The notes: generated by a model from the sequence alone, not told the origin. A stretch of DNA of 64,000 bases from DAOUJI01 sp965197415 (GCA_965197415.1 OZ240207.1:1426001-1490000); one strand, 5' to 3'; positions 8,189-17,365 are shown, numbered from the stretch's first letter. Numbers and translations: made by a program.

Positions 8189-9397
8189 CTACACCACTGC
8201 CAACATGCGCTCCAGGGCTATGCGGGACAAACGCCTGGTTTCTTCGTCCACCGACACCTCATTGACGACTTGGCCGTGGGCCAGACCCTCCAACACCCAG
8301 TAGACGTAGGCGGGGTGAATCCGGTACATAGTGGAGCAAGGGCATACCACCGAGTCCAGGCAAAAAACGGTCTTGTCCGGGTTCTGCTTGGCCAACCTGT
8401 TTACGAGGCTAATCTCGGTGCCCACGGCCCATACCGAACCCGCCGGGGCTTCGTTGATAGTCTTGCGAATGACCTCTGTGGAGCCGTCTATGTCCGCGGC
8501 CTGCACCACTTCCATGATACATTCGGGGTGGACTATGACGTTTACATCGGGGAAGCGCACCCGGGCGCCCTCGATTTGCTTGACGGTGAACCGGGTGTGG
8601 ACTGAGCAGTGGCCCTGCCACAGCACCATCTTGGCCTTTTGGAGCTGTTCTCTCGTGTTGCCTCCCAGGGGCTTGTACGGGTTCCAGACGACCATTTCAT
8701 TGGGGTCTATGCCCAGCTTTACCCCGGTGTTGCGGCCCAGGTGCTGGTCGGGCAGGAAGAATACTCTGTCCGAGCGTTCGTAGGCCCATTTAAGGGCTGC
8801 GGCGGCGTTAGAGGAAGTGCATATGATCCCGTCGTGACGGCCGCACAGCGCCTTGAGGCCAGCGATGGTGTTCATGTAGGCAACAGGGAGTATGCCGCCC
8901 TGGTCTCCCACCACATCCTGCAGGTCTTCCCAGGCGTCCAGCACGTCGTCCAAGGGAGCCATGTCGGCCATGGAGCATCCCGCGGTGATGTTGGGCAGGA
9001 TGACTTTTTGATGGTCTGCGGAGAGGACGCTGGCTGTCTCGGCCATGAAGTGGACGCCGCAGAAGATAATAAAGTCGGCTTCGGACTTGGAGGCGGCGTT
9101 CTGGGAGAGCTTGAAGGAGTCTCCCTGAAAATCGGCGTACTTGATGACCTCTTCCCGCTGATAGTGGTGGCCCAGTATCGTCACGCGCTCGCCGAGCTGG
9201 GCGCGAACTTCCCTAATGCGGCTGTCCAGTTCCTCAGGCGAAAGATGGAGGTACTCAGTGGGAATCTTTTGCCAGCGGATGTTGACCTTGATTTCTTCAG
9301 CCAGGGACTTGGCGGGTAGCTCGTCTTCCGTGCGACAGAAGGCGGAGTGCTCTATCTCGGTAATGGGAATCACCGGCTGTTTGGCCTTGGTTGTCAC
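8189..9397 (-). CDS. nadA: quinolinate synthase
   Basis: NadA condenses iminoaspartate with dihydroxyacetone phosphate to quinolinate using a [4Fe-4S] cluster. The expected cluster cysteines are visible in FCGVHFMAE, HPECIMEVVQA and VVCPCSTMYR. ILGHHYQREEVIKYADFQGDS is the conserved N-terminal motif. I chose the GTG at 9397 (start of VTTKAKQPVIPITEIE), which follows an AGCAGGTG and lies after the miaB stop. The longer frame to 9508 would run back inside miaB with unrelated residues. That gives 402 residues. It is the middle gene of a miaB-nadA-nadC operon. Confidence 0.95.
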   Translation of the reverse strand: MTTKAKQPVIPITEIEHSAFCRTEDELPAKSLAEEIKVNIRWQKIPTEYLHLSPEELDSRIREVRAQLGERVTILGHHYQREEVIKYADFQGDSFKLSQNAASKSEADFIIFCGVHFMAETASVLSADHQKVILPNITAGCSMADMAPLDDVLDAWEDLQDVVGDQGGILPVAYMNTIAGLKALCGRHDGIICTSSNAAAALKWAYERSDRVFFLPDQHLGRNTGVKLGIDPNEMVVWNPYKPLGGNTREQLQKAKMVLWQGHCSVHTRFTVKQIEGARVRFPDVNVIVHPECIMEVVQAADIDGSTEVIRKTINEAPAGSVWAVGTEISLVNRLAKQNPDKTVFCLDSVVCPCSTMYRIHPAYVYWVLEGLAHGQVVNEVSVDEETRRLSRIALERMLAVV

Positions 9398-9417
9398 GCG
9401 TTCACCTGCTTTCGGCG

Positions 9418-10692
9418 TTAAACCGCGTTCCCCTGGAGAGACCAGGGGCTGGTCTTGGCCACTTCGACGTTGACCAACTTGCCTATCTGCGAGTCGTCCC
9501 CTTCCCAAAACACCAGCTTATCGCTTCGCGTCCTTCCCTGCAACTTTCCCTTCTTCCGGGTCTCTGCAAGGACCTCTACGGTTTTCCCCTGGAGCCGGGA
9601 GTTTCGGCGTGCAGCGATGCCTTCCTGCAACTCCGTCAGGTTTTTTAGGCGGAACTGCTTTTCCTCAGCGGGCACGTCGTCGGGCATCTTGCGCCATGCT
9701 ATCGTTCCCGGCCTGGGAGAGTAGGCGGCGGAGTGCACCTTCTCGAACTCCACCTCCTCAAGCAAGTCGAGGGTCCTTTCGTACTGCTCCCTGGTCTCTC
9801 CAGGAAACCCCACTATCACATCGGTGGACAGCGCGGCGTGCGGGACCTTCTGGCGAATACGGTCGACCAGTCGTCTGTATTCGTCCAGGGTGTAGCGTCG
9901 GCGCATGTTGGCCAACACCTCGTCATCAGCCGCTTGCACGGGAAGGTTGATGTGTTCGCAGACTTTGTCCAAGCCGGCAACCGCGTCGAGAATCCGGTCG
10001 CTCATGAACATGGGGTGGGAGGTGAGGAAACGGATACGCTGCAGCCCATCGACGTCGTCGACGGCCCGGAGCAGGTCGGCCAGGTCCACATCCTCGTCCA
10101 GGTCGTGCCCGTAGGCGTCGACGGTCTGGCCGAGAAGGGTGACCTCTCTTACGCCTCGGCTCGCCAGAAGCTCGATCTCGTGAACAACGTCATCCACGGT
10201 ACGGCTAGTCTGCCTGCCCCTGCGGTACGGTATTATGCAGAATGTGCACATCAGGTCGCACCCGTGGATGATGGGCACATGAGCGCTGACCGACGGTCGG
10301 GGAGGCGTCAGAGTCCCAACGCAGCCTTCCCAGTCCAACCCCATGCGTTGGCCCACGATGTCAAGCAATGGGCCGTATTCCTGGGGTTTCAGGAAAGCGT
10401 CTACGTAGGGGAAACGCTTTCGAAGAGGTGAAGCGTCTGATCCCACCATGCACCCCATGAGGGCTAGGACACTATCGGGGCGTTTCACTTTCGCCTGCTT
10501 GACGAATCCCAGGTGGCTGACAACCTTGTCCTCGGCGCTCTGCCGAACCACGCAGGAGTTCAGTACCAACACGTCAGCGTCGCCGGGCTTGTCGGTTTCT
10601 GTCAGCCCCAACTGTTCCAGACCGCTGCTGAGGCGCTCCGAATCCGCCACGTTCATCTGGCAGCCGATAGTCCAAATATAGTAGCTGTTCAT
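9418..10692 (-). CDS. miaB: tRNA-2-methylthio-N6-dimethylallyladenosine synthase
   Basis: MiaB is a radical-SAM methylthiotransferase that adds a methylthio group to i6A37 of tRNA. The N-terminal UPF0004 domain holds the second-cluster cysteines (TIGCQMNVADSE, LNSCVVRQSAE, LMGCMVGSD). The radical-SAM motif is HGCDLMCTFCIIPYRRG, a CxxxCxxC. A TRAM-like domain closes the 424-residue protein. It starts the miaB-nadA-nadC operon and sits just downstream of a tRNA-Ser gene on the same strand. MtaB or RimO are less likely, because the CxxxCxxC context and length fit MiaB best. Confidence 0.9.
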   Translation of the reverse strand: MNSYYIWTIGCQMNVADSERLSSGLEQLGLTETDKPGDADVLVLNSCVVRQSAEDKVVSHLGFVKQAKVKRPDSVLALMGCMVGSDASPLRKRFPYVDAFLKPQEYGPLLDIVGQRMGLDWEGCVGTLTPPRPSVSAHVPIIHGCDLMCTFCIIPYRRGRQTSRTVDDVVHEIELLASRGVREVTLLGQTVDAYGHDLDEDVDLADLLRAVDDVDGLQRIRFLTSHPMFMSDRILDAVAGLDKVCEHINLPVQAADDEVLANMRRRYTLDEYRRLVDRIRQKVPHAALSTDVIVGFPGETREQYERTLDLLEEVEFEKVHSAAYSPRPGTIAWRKMPDDVPAEEKQFRLKNLTELQEGIAARRNSRLQGKTVEVLAETRKKGKLQGRTRSDKLVFWEGDDSQIGKLVNVEVAKTSPWSLQGNAV

Positions 10693-10722
10693 AATGCGAC
10701 AAGCTAAGGAATCATATGATGG

Positions 10723-10811
10723 CGGAGGGAATGGGATTCGAACCCATGAGCCCGATTTCTCAGGCTAAGCGCTTAGCAGGCGCCCGCACTAGGCCACTAT
10801 GCGATCCCTCC
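10723..10811 (-). tRNA. tRNA-Ser (anticodon GCU)
   Basis: The reverse strand folds as an 89-base class II tRNA. The acceptor stem is GGAGGGA pairing with TCCCTCC, with discriminator G. A D-arm and a long variable arm typical of serine tRNAs are present, as is the T-loop GGGTTCGAATCCC. The anticodon loop reads CTGCTAA, giving anticodon GCU, which decodes AGC/AGU. CCA is not encoded. The long variable arm and the anticodon agree. Confidence 0.95.
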
Positions 10812-10937
10812 ATTCTTAGCTCTCAAATATACAAGAACCGCAGCCCGACAGCAAGGCTATGAACAAGTCCGAGGAACATTTGATTCGTGAATGAAAGCGA
10901 TGGTTTTCGCTCGGTTGGCGCCGAAAAGAGTTAACCA

Positions 10938-10966
10938 TTGACTTGATTACTGCTCTACTCTATCAT
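10938..10966 (+). promoter_or_regulatory. sigma-70-type promoter for the Lrp/AsnC gene
   Basis: TTGACT is followed after exactly 17 bases by TATCAT, a good -35/-10 pair. It lies 33 bases before the ATG at 11000, which supports that start over an upstream in-frame codon at 10943 that would fall inside the promoter. Confidence 0.6.
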
Positions 10967-10999
10967 GTCACCCCTATACTCTATTCGGGAGCGACGATT

Positions 11000-11440
11000 A
11001 TGGATGAACTGGACGGCAGAATCATCAACCTCCTTCAGGCTGACGGACGCGCCTCCAACGCCAAGATTGCCCGGGATGTGGGCGTCAGCGAGGGCACGGT
11101 TAGACGACGGCTGCGGCGTCTTATGGAAGACGAAGTCGTTAAGGTCATAGCGGTGCCGAACCTGGAGGAGATGGGCTACGCCACTGCCGCCCTCATCGGA
11201 GTGCAGACTTCCCCAGGCCGGGTCGACGAGGTGGCCGACTCTATATCGGCATTGGACGAGGCCCACTACGTCGCCATTACCACGGGGGCGTGGGACATAT
11301 TCGCCTGGGTCGGAGTTGAGTCCACAGAGCAGCTGGGCAACTTCATCCGGGGGAAGATAGGCGTCATATCAGGAATCACCCGGACCGAGACCTTCGTCAA
11401 CCTGGCCATCAAGAAACGCACCTATGGACTGGTCCTGTAG
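11000..11440 (+). CDS. Lrp/AsnC family transcriptional regulator
   Basis: This 146-residue protein has the standard two-part layout. An N-terminal winged helix-turn-helix (DELDGRIINLLQADGRASN, AKIARDVGVSEGTVRRRLRR) is followed by a RAM/ligand-binding domain (ATAALIGVQTSPGRVDEVAD, AHYVAITTGAWDIFAWVGV). These regulators form octamers and usually sense amino acids. The ATG at 11000 is chosen because of the promoter upstream and because MDELDGRII is the normal family start. The aconitase gene follows 65 bases later on the same strand and may be a target. This is inference from position only. Confidence 0.93.
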   Translation: MDELDGRIINLLQADGRASNAKIARDVGVSEGTVRRRLRRLMEDEVVKVIAVPNLEEMGYATAALIGVQTSPGRVDEVADSISALDEAHYVAITTGAWDIFAWVGVESTEQLGNFIRGKIGVISGITRTETFVNLAIKKRTYGLVL

Positions 11441-11505
11441 TGAGAACGGAACCGGGGACGCAATAAGCCAACTCCCAAATCCAATTCCATAGACGGAGGC
11501 CAAGC

Positions 11506-13782
11506 ATGACAGCCAACGTTATAGACTCCACTCCCGAATTCGTCGCAGCGGCATATAAGACGGTTGAAGCCAACCTGGCCGTGGCCCGTCGGAAGCTGGG
11601 ACGGCCCCTCAATCTGGCCGAGAAGATTCTCCTGGGCCACTTGGACGACCCCGAAAGCCAGGAATTGGCGGCGGGAGACAGCTATCTTATGCTCCGGCCC
11701 GACCGGGTCGCTCACCAGGACGTCACCGGCCAGATGGCGGTGCTCCAGTTCATGCAGGCAGGGCGGAACAGGGTCGCCGTGCCCACGACCATACATTGCG
11801 ACCACCTGATCCAGGCGCGGGTCGAGGGAAGAGCCGACACGCAGGACGCGCTCAACGAGAACAACGAGGTCTACCACTTCCTGGAGTCCTCCGCCCGCAA
11901 GTACGGCATGGGTTTCTGGAAGCCCGGAGCGGGCATTATCCACCAGGTCGTCCTGGAAAACTACGCCTTCCCGGGCGGGTTGATGATAGGCACCGACTCC
12001 CACACCCCCAACGCCGGCGGCCTGGGGATGCTGGCCATTGGAGTCGGAGGAGCCGACGGAGCCGACGTGATGGCTGGGCTTCCCTGGGAACTGAAGTACC
12101 CTACGTCCGTCGGAGTGCGCCTGACCGGGGAGTTGAGCGGATGGACGGCTCCTAAAGACATCATCCTGTACCTGGCCGGAGTCCTCACGGTCTCCGGGGG
12201 CACCAACGCCATCATCGAGTACTTCGGCCCAGGAGCCGAGTCCATAAGCTGCACCGGCAAGGCCACCATCACCAACATGGGCGCTGAATTGGGCGCCACC
12301 TGTTCCGTGTTCCCCTTTGACAGCCGCATGGCCACCTATCTCAGGGCCACCCAACGGAGAGCTTTGGCCGACCTGGCGGAAGCCAACCGCAGCCTGCTGG
12401 CAGCCGACGATCAAGCGGTGCAGAACCCGGAGAGCTACTATCAGAGGGTGGTGGAAATAGACCTGTCCAGCCTGGAACCCCAGGTGGTGGGCCCCCACAC
12501 CCCGGACCTGGCGCGGCCAATATCTCAGATGGCAAAAGAGGTCCAGGAAAAGGGCTACGTGGACGACATATCCGACTGCCTTATCGGAAGCTGCACCAAC
12601 TCGTCGTACGAGGACATGTCTCGGGCCGCCGACGTGGCAGAGCAGGCCAAGGCCAGGGGATTTTCCGTGAACATTCCCCTGCTGGTGACTCCGGGCTCCG
12701 AGCAGATTCGGGCAACCATCGAGCGGGACGGCCAAATGCAGTCACTGGGAGACATCGGCGCAACCGTCTTGGCAAACGCCTGCGGGCCCTGCATCGGCCA
12801 GTGGAAGCGGGACGACGTGGCCGACGGCCAGCCCAACACCATCGTCACGTCTTTCAACCGCAACTTCCCCCGCCGGAACGACGGCAGGGCCGATACCGCC
12901 GCCTTCATCACGAGCCCCGAGATAGTCATCGCCTACTCCCTGGCGGGCCGTCTGTCGTTCAATCCCCTAACCGATGAAGTAACCGCTCCTTCCGGCGAGA
13001 CCTTCAAGCTGGAACCCCCCAAGTCCGCTCCTGAGATACCCGCCGGCGGCTTTGTCAGAGCTACGGACGTGTACGTAGAACCCGAGGACGACGGGGACTC
13101 TGTGGAGGTGAGCGTAGACCCGGCCAGCAACCGTCTGCAGGCGCTGGAACCCTTTGCTCCCTGGGACGGTGAGGACTTCCTCGAACTGCCCATCCTCCTG
13201 AAGGCTAAGGGTAAATGCACCACAGACCACATCTCCCCAGCCGGACCGTGGCTCAGGTTCCGAGGCCACCTGGACAACCTGAGCGACAACATGTTCCTGG
13301 GGGCCACAAACTCCTACACCGACAAGTCGGGAGAGGGCCTGAACCAGCTCACCGGAGAAACAGGCCAGCCCATACCCCAAATCGCCCGCAACTACAAGGC
13401 CGAGGGCAAGCGGTGGGTGGCCGTTGGAGACTACAACTACGGCGAGGGAAGCAGCCGCGAGCACGCTGCCATGTCTCCCAGGTTGTTGGGAGCCGCAGCC
13501 ATCATTACTCGCTCCTTCGCCCGCATACATGAGACGAACCTGAAGAAGCAGGGTTTGCTGCCCCTCACCTTCGAGGACGCAGCCGACTATGACAAAGTGG
13601 AGGAAGCCGACCGCATCAGCCTGGTCGATCTCAAGGACCTGGCCCCCGGCAAGCCGGTCAAGGCCACACTGCACCACGCCGACGGCACGACCGAGGACCT
13701 TAACCTGCACCAGACGATGAACCCCACCCAAATCGAGTGGTTCAAGGCCGGGGCCGCGCTGAACCTGCTACGTGGCGGCTAA
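11506..13782 (+). CDS. acnA: aconitate hydratase
   Basis: Aconitase isomerises citrate to isocitrate in the TCA cycle. The 758-residue protein carries TDSHTPNAGGLGMLAIGVGG, the first cluster Cys in GSCTNSSYEDM (about residue 363), and the other two in ANACGPCIGQWKR (about residues 426 and 429). GEGSSREHAAMSPRLLGA lies in the swivel domain. The size and domain order resemble the mitochondrial-type/AcnA branch more than AcnB, so the symbol is a best fit. The ATG is preceded by GGAGG (GACGGAGGCCAAGC). It follows the Lrp/AsnC gene and may be cotranscribed or regulated by it. Confidence 0.95.
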   Translation: MTANVIDSTPEFVAAAYKTVEANLAVARRKLGRPLNLAEKILLGHLDDPESQELAAGDSYLMLRPDRVAHQDVTGQMAVLQFMQAGRNRVAVPTTIHCDHLIQARVEGRADTQDALNENNEVYHFLESSARKYGMGFWKPGAGIIHQVVLENYAFPGGLMIGTDSHTPNAGGLGMLAIGVGGADGADVMAGLPWELKYPTSVGVRLTGELSGWTAPKDIILYLAGVLTVSGGTNAIIEYFGPGAESISCTGKATITNMGAELGATCSVFPFDSRMATYLRATQRRALADLAEANRSLLAADDQAVQNPESYYQRVVEIDLSSLEPQVVGPHTPDLARPISQMAKEVQEKGYVDDISDCLIGSCTNSSYEDMSRAADVAEQAKARGFSVNIPLLVTPGSEQIRATIERDGQMQSLGDIGATVLANACGPCIGQWKRDDVADGQPNTIVTSFNRNFPRRNDGRADTAAFITSPEIVIAYSLAGRLSFNPLTDEVTAPSGETFKLEPPKSAPEIPAGGFVRATDVYVEPEDDGDSVEVSVDPASNRLQALEPFAPWDGEDFLELPILLKAKGKCTTDHISPAGPWLRFRGHLDNLSDNMFLGATNSYTDKSGEGLNQLTGETGQPIPQIARNYKAEGKRWVAVGDYNYGEGSSREHAAMSPRLLGAAAIITRSFARIHETNLKKQGLLPLTFEDAADYDKVEEADRISLVDLKDLAPGKPVKATLHHADGTTEDLNLHQTMNPTQIEWFKAGAALNLLRGG

Positions 13783-14119
13783 AGGGCTCAGACTGTACGG
13801 AAAGTCTTTGATTAGGTCATACCCGCAGGAGGAATCTTAAGAGATGACAAGACACGCGGTCGCCGACGCCAAAAGTTGAAGGCGTAGGCGACGATAGTCA
13901 ATCGCAGTCCAGTCGCCGAAGCCAGTCCCCAGATAGAGATGAGACAACAGACCTTCTAAGGCGGCTTGCCGAACATCTGGGGATAAAGGTCGGCTGGCCG
14001 CAGTTCCTCGACCAAGTGAGCAGGGTAGGGGGCTTCACATGAACCCCGTGATAGGGCCAAACGTGTCGCTGGGAGTACCAGGAGGCAACGTTGGATTTGC
14101 TTAACCTTCTGAGCAGATG
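13783..14119. other. 337-base intergenic stretch with one broken short ORF
   Basis: Apart from the frame-broken ORF at 13844-14042 listed separately, I see no gene, tRNA or strong hairpin here. It marks the start of an accessory patch of lower GC than aconitase. Confidence 0.5.
13844..14042 (+). pseudogene. short frame-interrupted ORF
   Basis: An ATG at 13844 follows AGGAGG by 11 bases but meets a TGA at 13877 after 11 codons. The +1 frame is open from 13848 to the TGA at 14040 and reads as plausible protein (TTDLLRRLAEHLGIKVGW, then PQFLDQVSRVGGFT). Joining the two frames with a one-base skip at AGTTGA would give about 65 residues. It may be a decayed gene, a sequencing error or, less likely, programmed frameshifting. 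I recognise no family. Confidence 0.3.
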
Positions 14120-15127
14120 TTAGTTAGTCTGTAGCTTCTCCTTCCTTCGATAGTAGTAGGCCAACTGCTGACACAGCTTATCGCAATAACGCTGGCGACC
14201 GTGCCCGGGCTTAAAATAGCCTCCGCATCCCGGTCTCGCACACAGAATCGCTGGACGCTGTCGCCCGGACAGTTCCAGCATGAATAGGGTATAGAGAGCA
14301 CCACGCAGACAATCTGGAAAGAAGTAGATTTCACCCTTGCGATAGGGGAGTACGGCTGGATTTACGTGGCCCCTTAGGCGTTTGTTGACCTCTCGATGGA
14401 CAAAGTAGCGGGCTGGCTCTATCGGGTCACCATGCACCCAGCGTTCCAGTAGCTCCACATCGCTAGCGTTCTCCTGGTAAGCAAGTACCGTGACTTCCCA
14501 GTGCAACATTCGCCCGGCCAGATCGTCGTTCTGGTAAACATAATTGTGAAACTCGTGGGGACTTTGCCGCATGAATTCTGTTAGGTCAGGTCGAATCTTT
14601 CCATCTAGGACCACGAGATAGAGCCTTACCTGTTGCGGTTCACCTTGTGGCGTCCATTGGACCAAGTGGCTCAGTTCCCGCTGGCACCCACCCTTTACCA
14701 ACTCCCAGAGAGCCATCAGCCGAACCATGCGCACTATCTCGTGCCGCCAAAACTCCAAGGATTCACCAACTGGAATCTCGTCGATACGTACCGTGTGTAG
14801 TTCAGGGTCGCGGAGAGCTAGAGAATGGCCGAGGAATCCGTACTTGTTGGCAAAGGCAAGGATAGATTTATCCGTGGGTTCAGTCCGAGCGAATCGCCTA
14901 TGTAGATCTGGAACGGCCAAAGGCGAATACTGGCGTACGTACAGGCCGTTCCGTCTAATCAACCAAGGCCCAGCAATATTCTCTCCAACTCCCTTGCCAT
15001 CTAAGACGACGAGACCATCACGCCAACTGAAACCATCCTCAGGGACTCGGAGGAGTGATGCAAACGGCCCCCTCACCATAACCTCAAAGGGTTGAATCTC
15101 GTTGTCGGTCGTGCTTCCCTTTTCCAT
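14120..15127 (-). CDS. hypothetical protein with C-terminal Cys-rich (CGNR-like) motif
   Basis: This 335-residue protein is of unknown function. The only recognisable element is near the C-terminus: CARPGCGGYFKPGHGRQRYC followed by DKLCQQLAYYYRRK. This gives two Cys pairs like the CGNR/treble-clef type zinc finger, but without the CGNR letters. The rest has no signal peptide or membrane segment and looks globular. It is transcribed divergently from the AbiJ-like gene with about 140 AT-rich bases between them. Its codon use and GC look lower than the neighbouring aconitase, consistent with an acquired region. A DNA-binding role is only suggested by the zinc motif. Confidence 0.6.
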   Translation of the reverse strand: MEKGSTTDNEIQPFEVMVRGPFASLLRVPEDGFSWRDGLVVLDGKGVGENIAGPWLIRRNGLYVRQYSPLAVPDLHRRFARTEPTDKSILAFANKYGFLGHSLALRDPELHTVRIDEIPVGESLEFWRHEIVRMVRLMALWELVKGGCQRELSHLVQWTPQGEPQQVRLYLVVLDGKIRPDLTEFMRQSPHEFHNYVYQNDDLAGRMLHWEVTVLAYQENASDVELLERWVHGDPIEPARYFVHREVNKRLRGHVNPAVLPYRKGEIYFFPDCLRGALYTLFMLELSGRQRPAILCARPGCGGYFKPGHGRQRYCDKLCQQLAYYYRRKEKLQTN

Positions 15128-15270
15128 ATCTTCGATGTTATTTCTATGATAAGTTACTTGTAAACATCTATATAAGAGAATAACATAGTATATCAGATGG
15201 AGTAAAGGGAAGGTAGTTTCTTCTGATGCCCAACCGGATGGGATAGAAGCAGGGTGAAGGGTGGTATTGC

Positions 15271-16095
15271 ATGAGTAGCCTCAATGTCTCCGAACAACAC
15301 CATGTCGAGAAGGTTCTGAGCATGGGTGGCGGATTTGTTCTTGACTTCACCGACGCCACGTTTGCAGCATTCTTCAAACGTCACCGTGTTAACATCCATG
15401 CCAACCAATATCAGACCTACGGGACATCCAAAGCAAAAAAGATGCGGGGGTTTTGGGAACTAGAGCCTGACTGCCTCGTAGGGCGAGTCTTGTCTGATTT
15501 GCTTGACTATCATGAGGCACAATGTGAATCGGGCGGCCTCGAACGAGACCCTGTGTCGCTCGGAAAAAGCCGTGAGACAGTCGCCAGATTATGCGGAGAA
15601 CCCTTCAACGAGAATTCCACGCCCGACGACGGATTTCTGAGCAGGGAATTTGAAATACCGAACATTCAGAGACTACCAGTGGATTTTGCGGTATGTGAGA
15701 TTATCCAAGACCGATTGAAGGAAGCCCAGTTATGTCTGTCCAATCGCGCTCACCTATCTGTCATATTCCAGTGTGGCAGTATCTTGGAGGCAGTTCTCCT
15801 CGGAGCGGCTCAACATGAGCCCGAAAGATTTAATCGGTCGTCCAAGAGTCCAAAACACAATGGCAAAGTAAAGGCGTTCCAGGATTGGAAACTGTCAGAG
15901 TTCATTGATGTCGCGCGCGACATCAGATTGCTCAAGCCAGATGTACAGAAATTTAGTCACGAGTTGCGTGACTTCAGAAACTACATCCACCCGTACCAAC
16001 AAATGGTGTCAGGTTTCAAACCCGACGAGCATACAGCCAAGATCTGCTTTCAAGTGCTCAAAGCAGCTATGGCAGATGTGGCCGGAGACCGGTAA
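15271..16095 (+). CDS. AbiJ-like (N-terminal domain) putative abortive-infection protein
   Basis: This 274-residue protein opens with VLDFTDATFAAFFKRHRVNI, YGTSKAKKMRGFWELEPDC and VGRVLSDLLDYHEAQ. This pattern (F.D.TF..FF, G.SKA.R.R.FW..E.D) is one I associate with the AbiJ N-terminal domain group found at the front of phage-defence proteins. The C-terminal half has a helical segment ending in ELRDFRNYIHPYQQ, where R-x6-H resembles the HEPN RNase motif. Together they suggest a toxic effector with a sensing front domain, but this is inference. It stands alone, divergent from the Cys-rich gene. Base composition is lower in GC than flanking housekeeping genes. Confidence 0.55.
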   Translation: MSSLNVSEQHHVEKVLSMGGGFVLDFTDATFAAFFKRHRVNIHANQYQTYGTSKAKKMRGFWELEPDCLVGRVLSDLLDYHEAQCESGGLERDPVSLGKSRETVARLCGEPFNENSTPDDGFLSREFEIPNIQRLPVDFAVCEIIQDRLKEAQLCLSNRAHLSVIFQCGSILEAVLLGAAQHEPERFNRSSKSPKHNGKVKAFQDWKLSEFIDVARDIRLLKPDVQKFSHELRDFRNYIHPYQQMVSGFKPDEHTAKICFQVLKAAMADVAGDR

Positions 16096-16121
16096 ACGGA
16101 TGGCCAACGTTAACCGAAAAA

Positions 16122-16145
16122 CAGCCCCTAACTAGTTGGGGGCTG
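16122..16145 (+). terminator. Rho-independent terminator after the AbiJ-like gene
   Basis: CAGCCCC and GGGGCTG form a seven-pair stem around a loop of about ten bases, followed by CAATTTG. It lies 27 bases after the stop of the AbiJ-like gene. The T-run is weak, so termination efficiency is uncertain. It also lies ahead of the convergent gene at 16184. Confidence 0.55.
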
Positions 16146-16183
16146 CAATTTGTCCGGAGTCGGCCGTCGTAGCGGTGGACGCC

Positions 16184-17365
16184 CTATCCCATGGGGTTGG
16201 CGTCGGGGTGGCCCAACAGGAACCTGCCGTGGTTCTCCATGGCACGTTCGCTGACCATGAGGTGCTGGCCTCCGGCGTATACGTCCCGCAGGCACCGTTG
16301 AAGCTGGCTGGAGTTGAAGATGGCCTCTCCTCCAGAGTACCTGAACAGCATCTCCGTCACCTCTACGGACACCTGGGTGACGTAGCTGGACGTGGCCCGC
16401 ATGGCGGACTGGAGCTCGGGCCCGGGCGTCTCACCCTGGCAGGCGACTTGCCAGCCTTCGTCCATGACCTCTTTCGCCAGGGCCTTGGCGGCCCGCAGCT
16501 TCAGGTCGCACTCTCCCAGGTCTCTCTGGAAGGCGCCCCGCTCGGATAGAGGAGGCCGGCTGTAGTAGCCCCGCTGCCTTATCGCCGCCTTTTCCATGAC
16601 AATGTCCATCGCCTTGCGCGCACACCCTATGGCAAAGGCGGAGTGCTCGTTAATCACGAATCCTGGGCGGCCAAGCCGGTACAGGGCTCCGCCCCGGTAG
16701 ATGGTGGGCTTCCAAACGTCCCAGGTAAACTCCTCAGGGACGAATAGGTCTTTCACTGAGAAGTCGCAGCTTCCCGTGCCTCTTAGACCCATCACGTCCC
16801 AGTTGTCGTGCACGTTCACCTGCTCCGTGGGCATCATGCAGACTATGTGACGTTCGGACTCGCTTTCGACTCCCGGCACCAGAGCCCCGCCGCGCACCCA
16901 GTTGGAGTGGCGGATGCCGCTGGCAAAGGACCATTTCCCGGTAACCCTATAGCCGCCGTCCACTGGCTCGGCGGAGCCTCCCTGGGCCAGGGATGAGGCC
17001 ACCTTCGGAGGACGCCCTCCAGGAAACACTATCTCCAGGGCTTGGTCGTTAAGATATGCTCCCGGCTGCCCCGCGCTGGAGCTGCCGATCATTACACACC
17101 AACCCGCTGACGGCTCTATCCGGGTGATGGCCTCGATTATCTCCATTTGGACCACGGGGTCGGCTTCCGCTCCGCCCAACACCCTGGGCAGCTTTATGGC
17201 AAACAGTCCAGCGTCGTACAGCGCCTCCACCGAAGCCTTAGGGAGAGTGGCGATGACTTCCCCTTCCTCGGCATGGGCCTCAAGGACGGGGCGCACCTCT
17301 TCAACGACCGCCAGCAGCGTTTCCAGCGTCTCTTCCTGGCTGGCCGGATATACTTTCAGAGCCAT
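16184..17365 (-). CDS. acyl-CoA dehydrogenase-fold flavin oxygenase/hydroxylase
   Basis: This 393-residue protein has the acyl-CoA dehydrogenase fold: N-terminal helices with LPKASVEALYDAGLFAIKLP, the RIEPSAGWCVMIGSSSAG segment, the mid barrel GGYRVTGKWSFASGIRHSNW, and a C-terminal helical domain. The sequence most resembles the group D flavin monooxygenases (HpaB/HsaA-like hydroxylases of phenolic or steroid intermediates), rather than true dehydrogenases. The usual catalytic Glu of dehydrogenases is not evident. A small flavin reductase partner is not adjacent. The substrate is unknown. Confidence 0.8.
   Translation of the reverse strand: MALKVYPASQEETLETLLAVVEEVRPVLEAHAEEGEVIATLPKASVEALYDAGLFAIKLPRVLGGAEADPVVQMEIIEAITRIEPSAGWCVMIGSSSAGQPGAYLNDQALEIVFPGGRPPKVASSLAQGGSAEPVDGGYRVTGKWSFASGIRHSNWVRGGALVPGVESESERHIVCMMPTEQVNVHDNWDVMGLRGTGSCDFSVKDLFVPEEFTWDVWKPTIYRGGALYRLGRPGFVINEHSAFAIGCARKAMDIVMEKAAIRQRGYYSRPPLSERGAFQRDLGECDLKLRAAKALAKEVMDEGWQVACQGETPGPELQSAMRATSSYVTQVSVEVTEMLFRYSGGEAIFNSSQLQRCLRDVYAGGQHLMVSERAMENHGRFLLGHPDANPMG

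Noticed and set aside
11422..12735. Long minus-strand open frame inside aconitase
   Set aside because: It is a shadow of the aconitase frame. Its translation has a random Gly/His/Val mix and no family motif.
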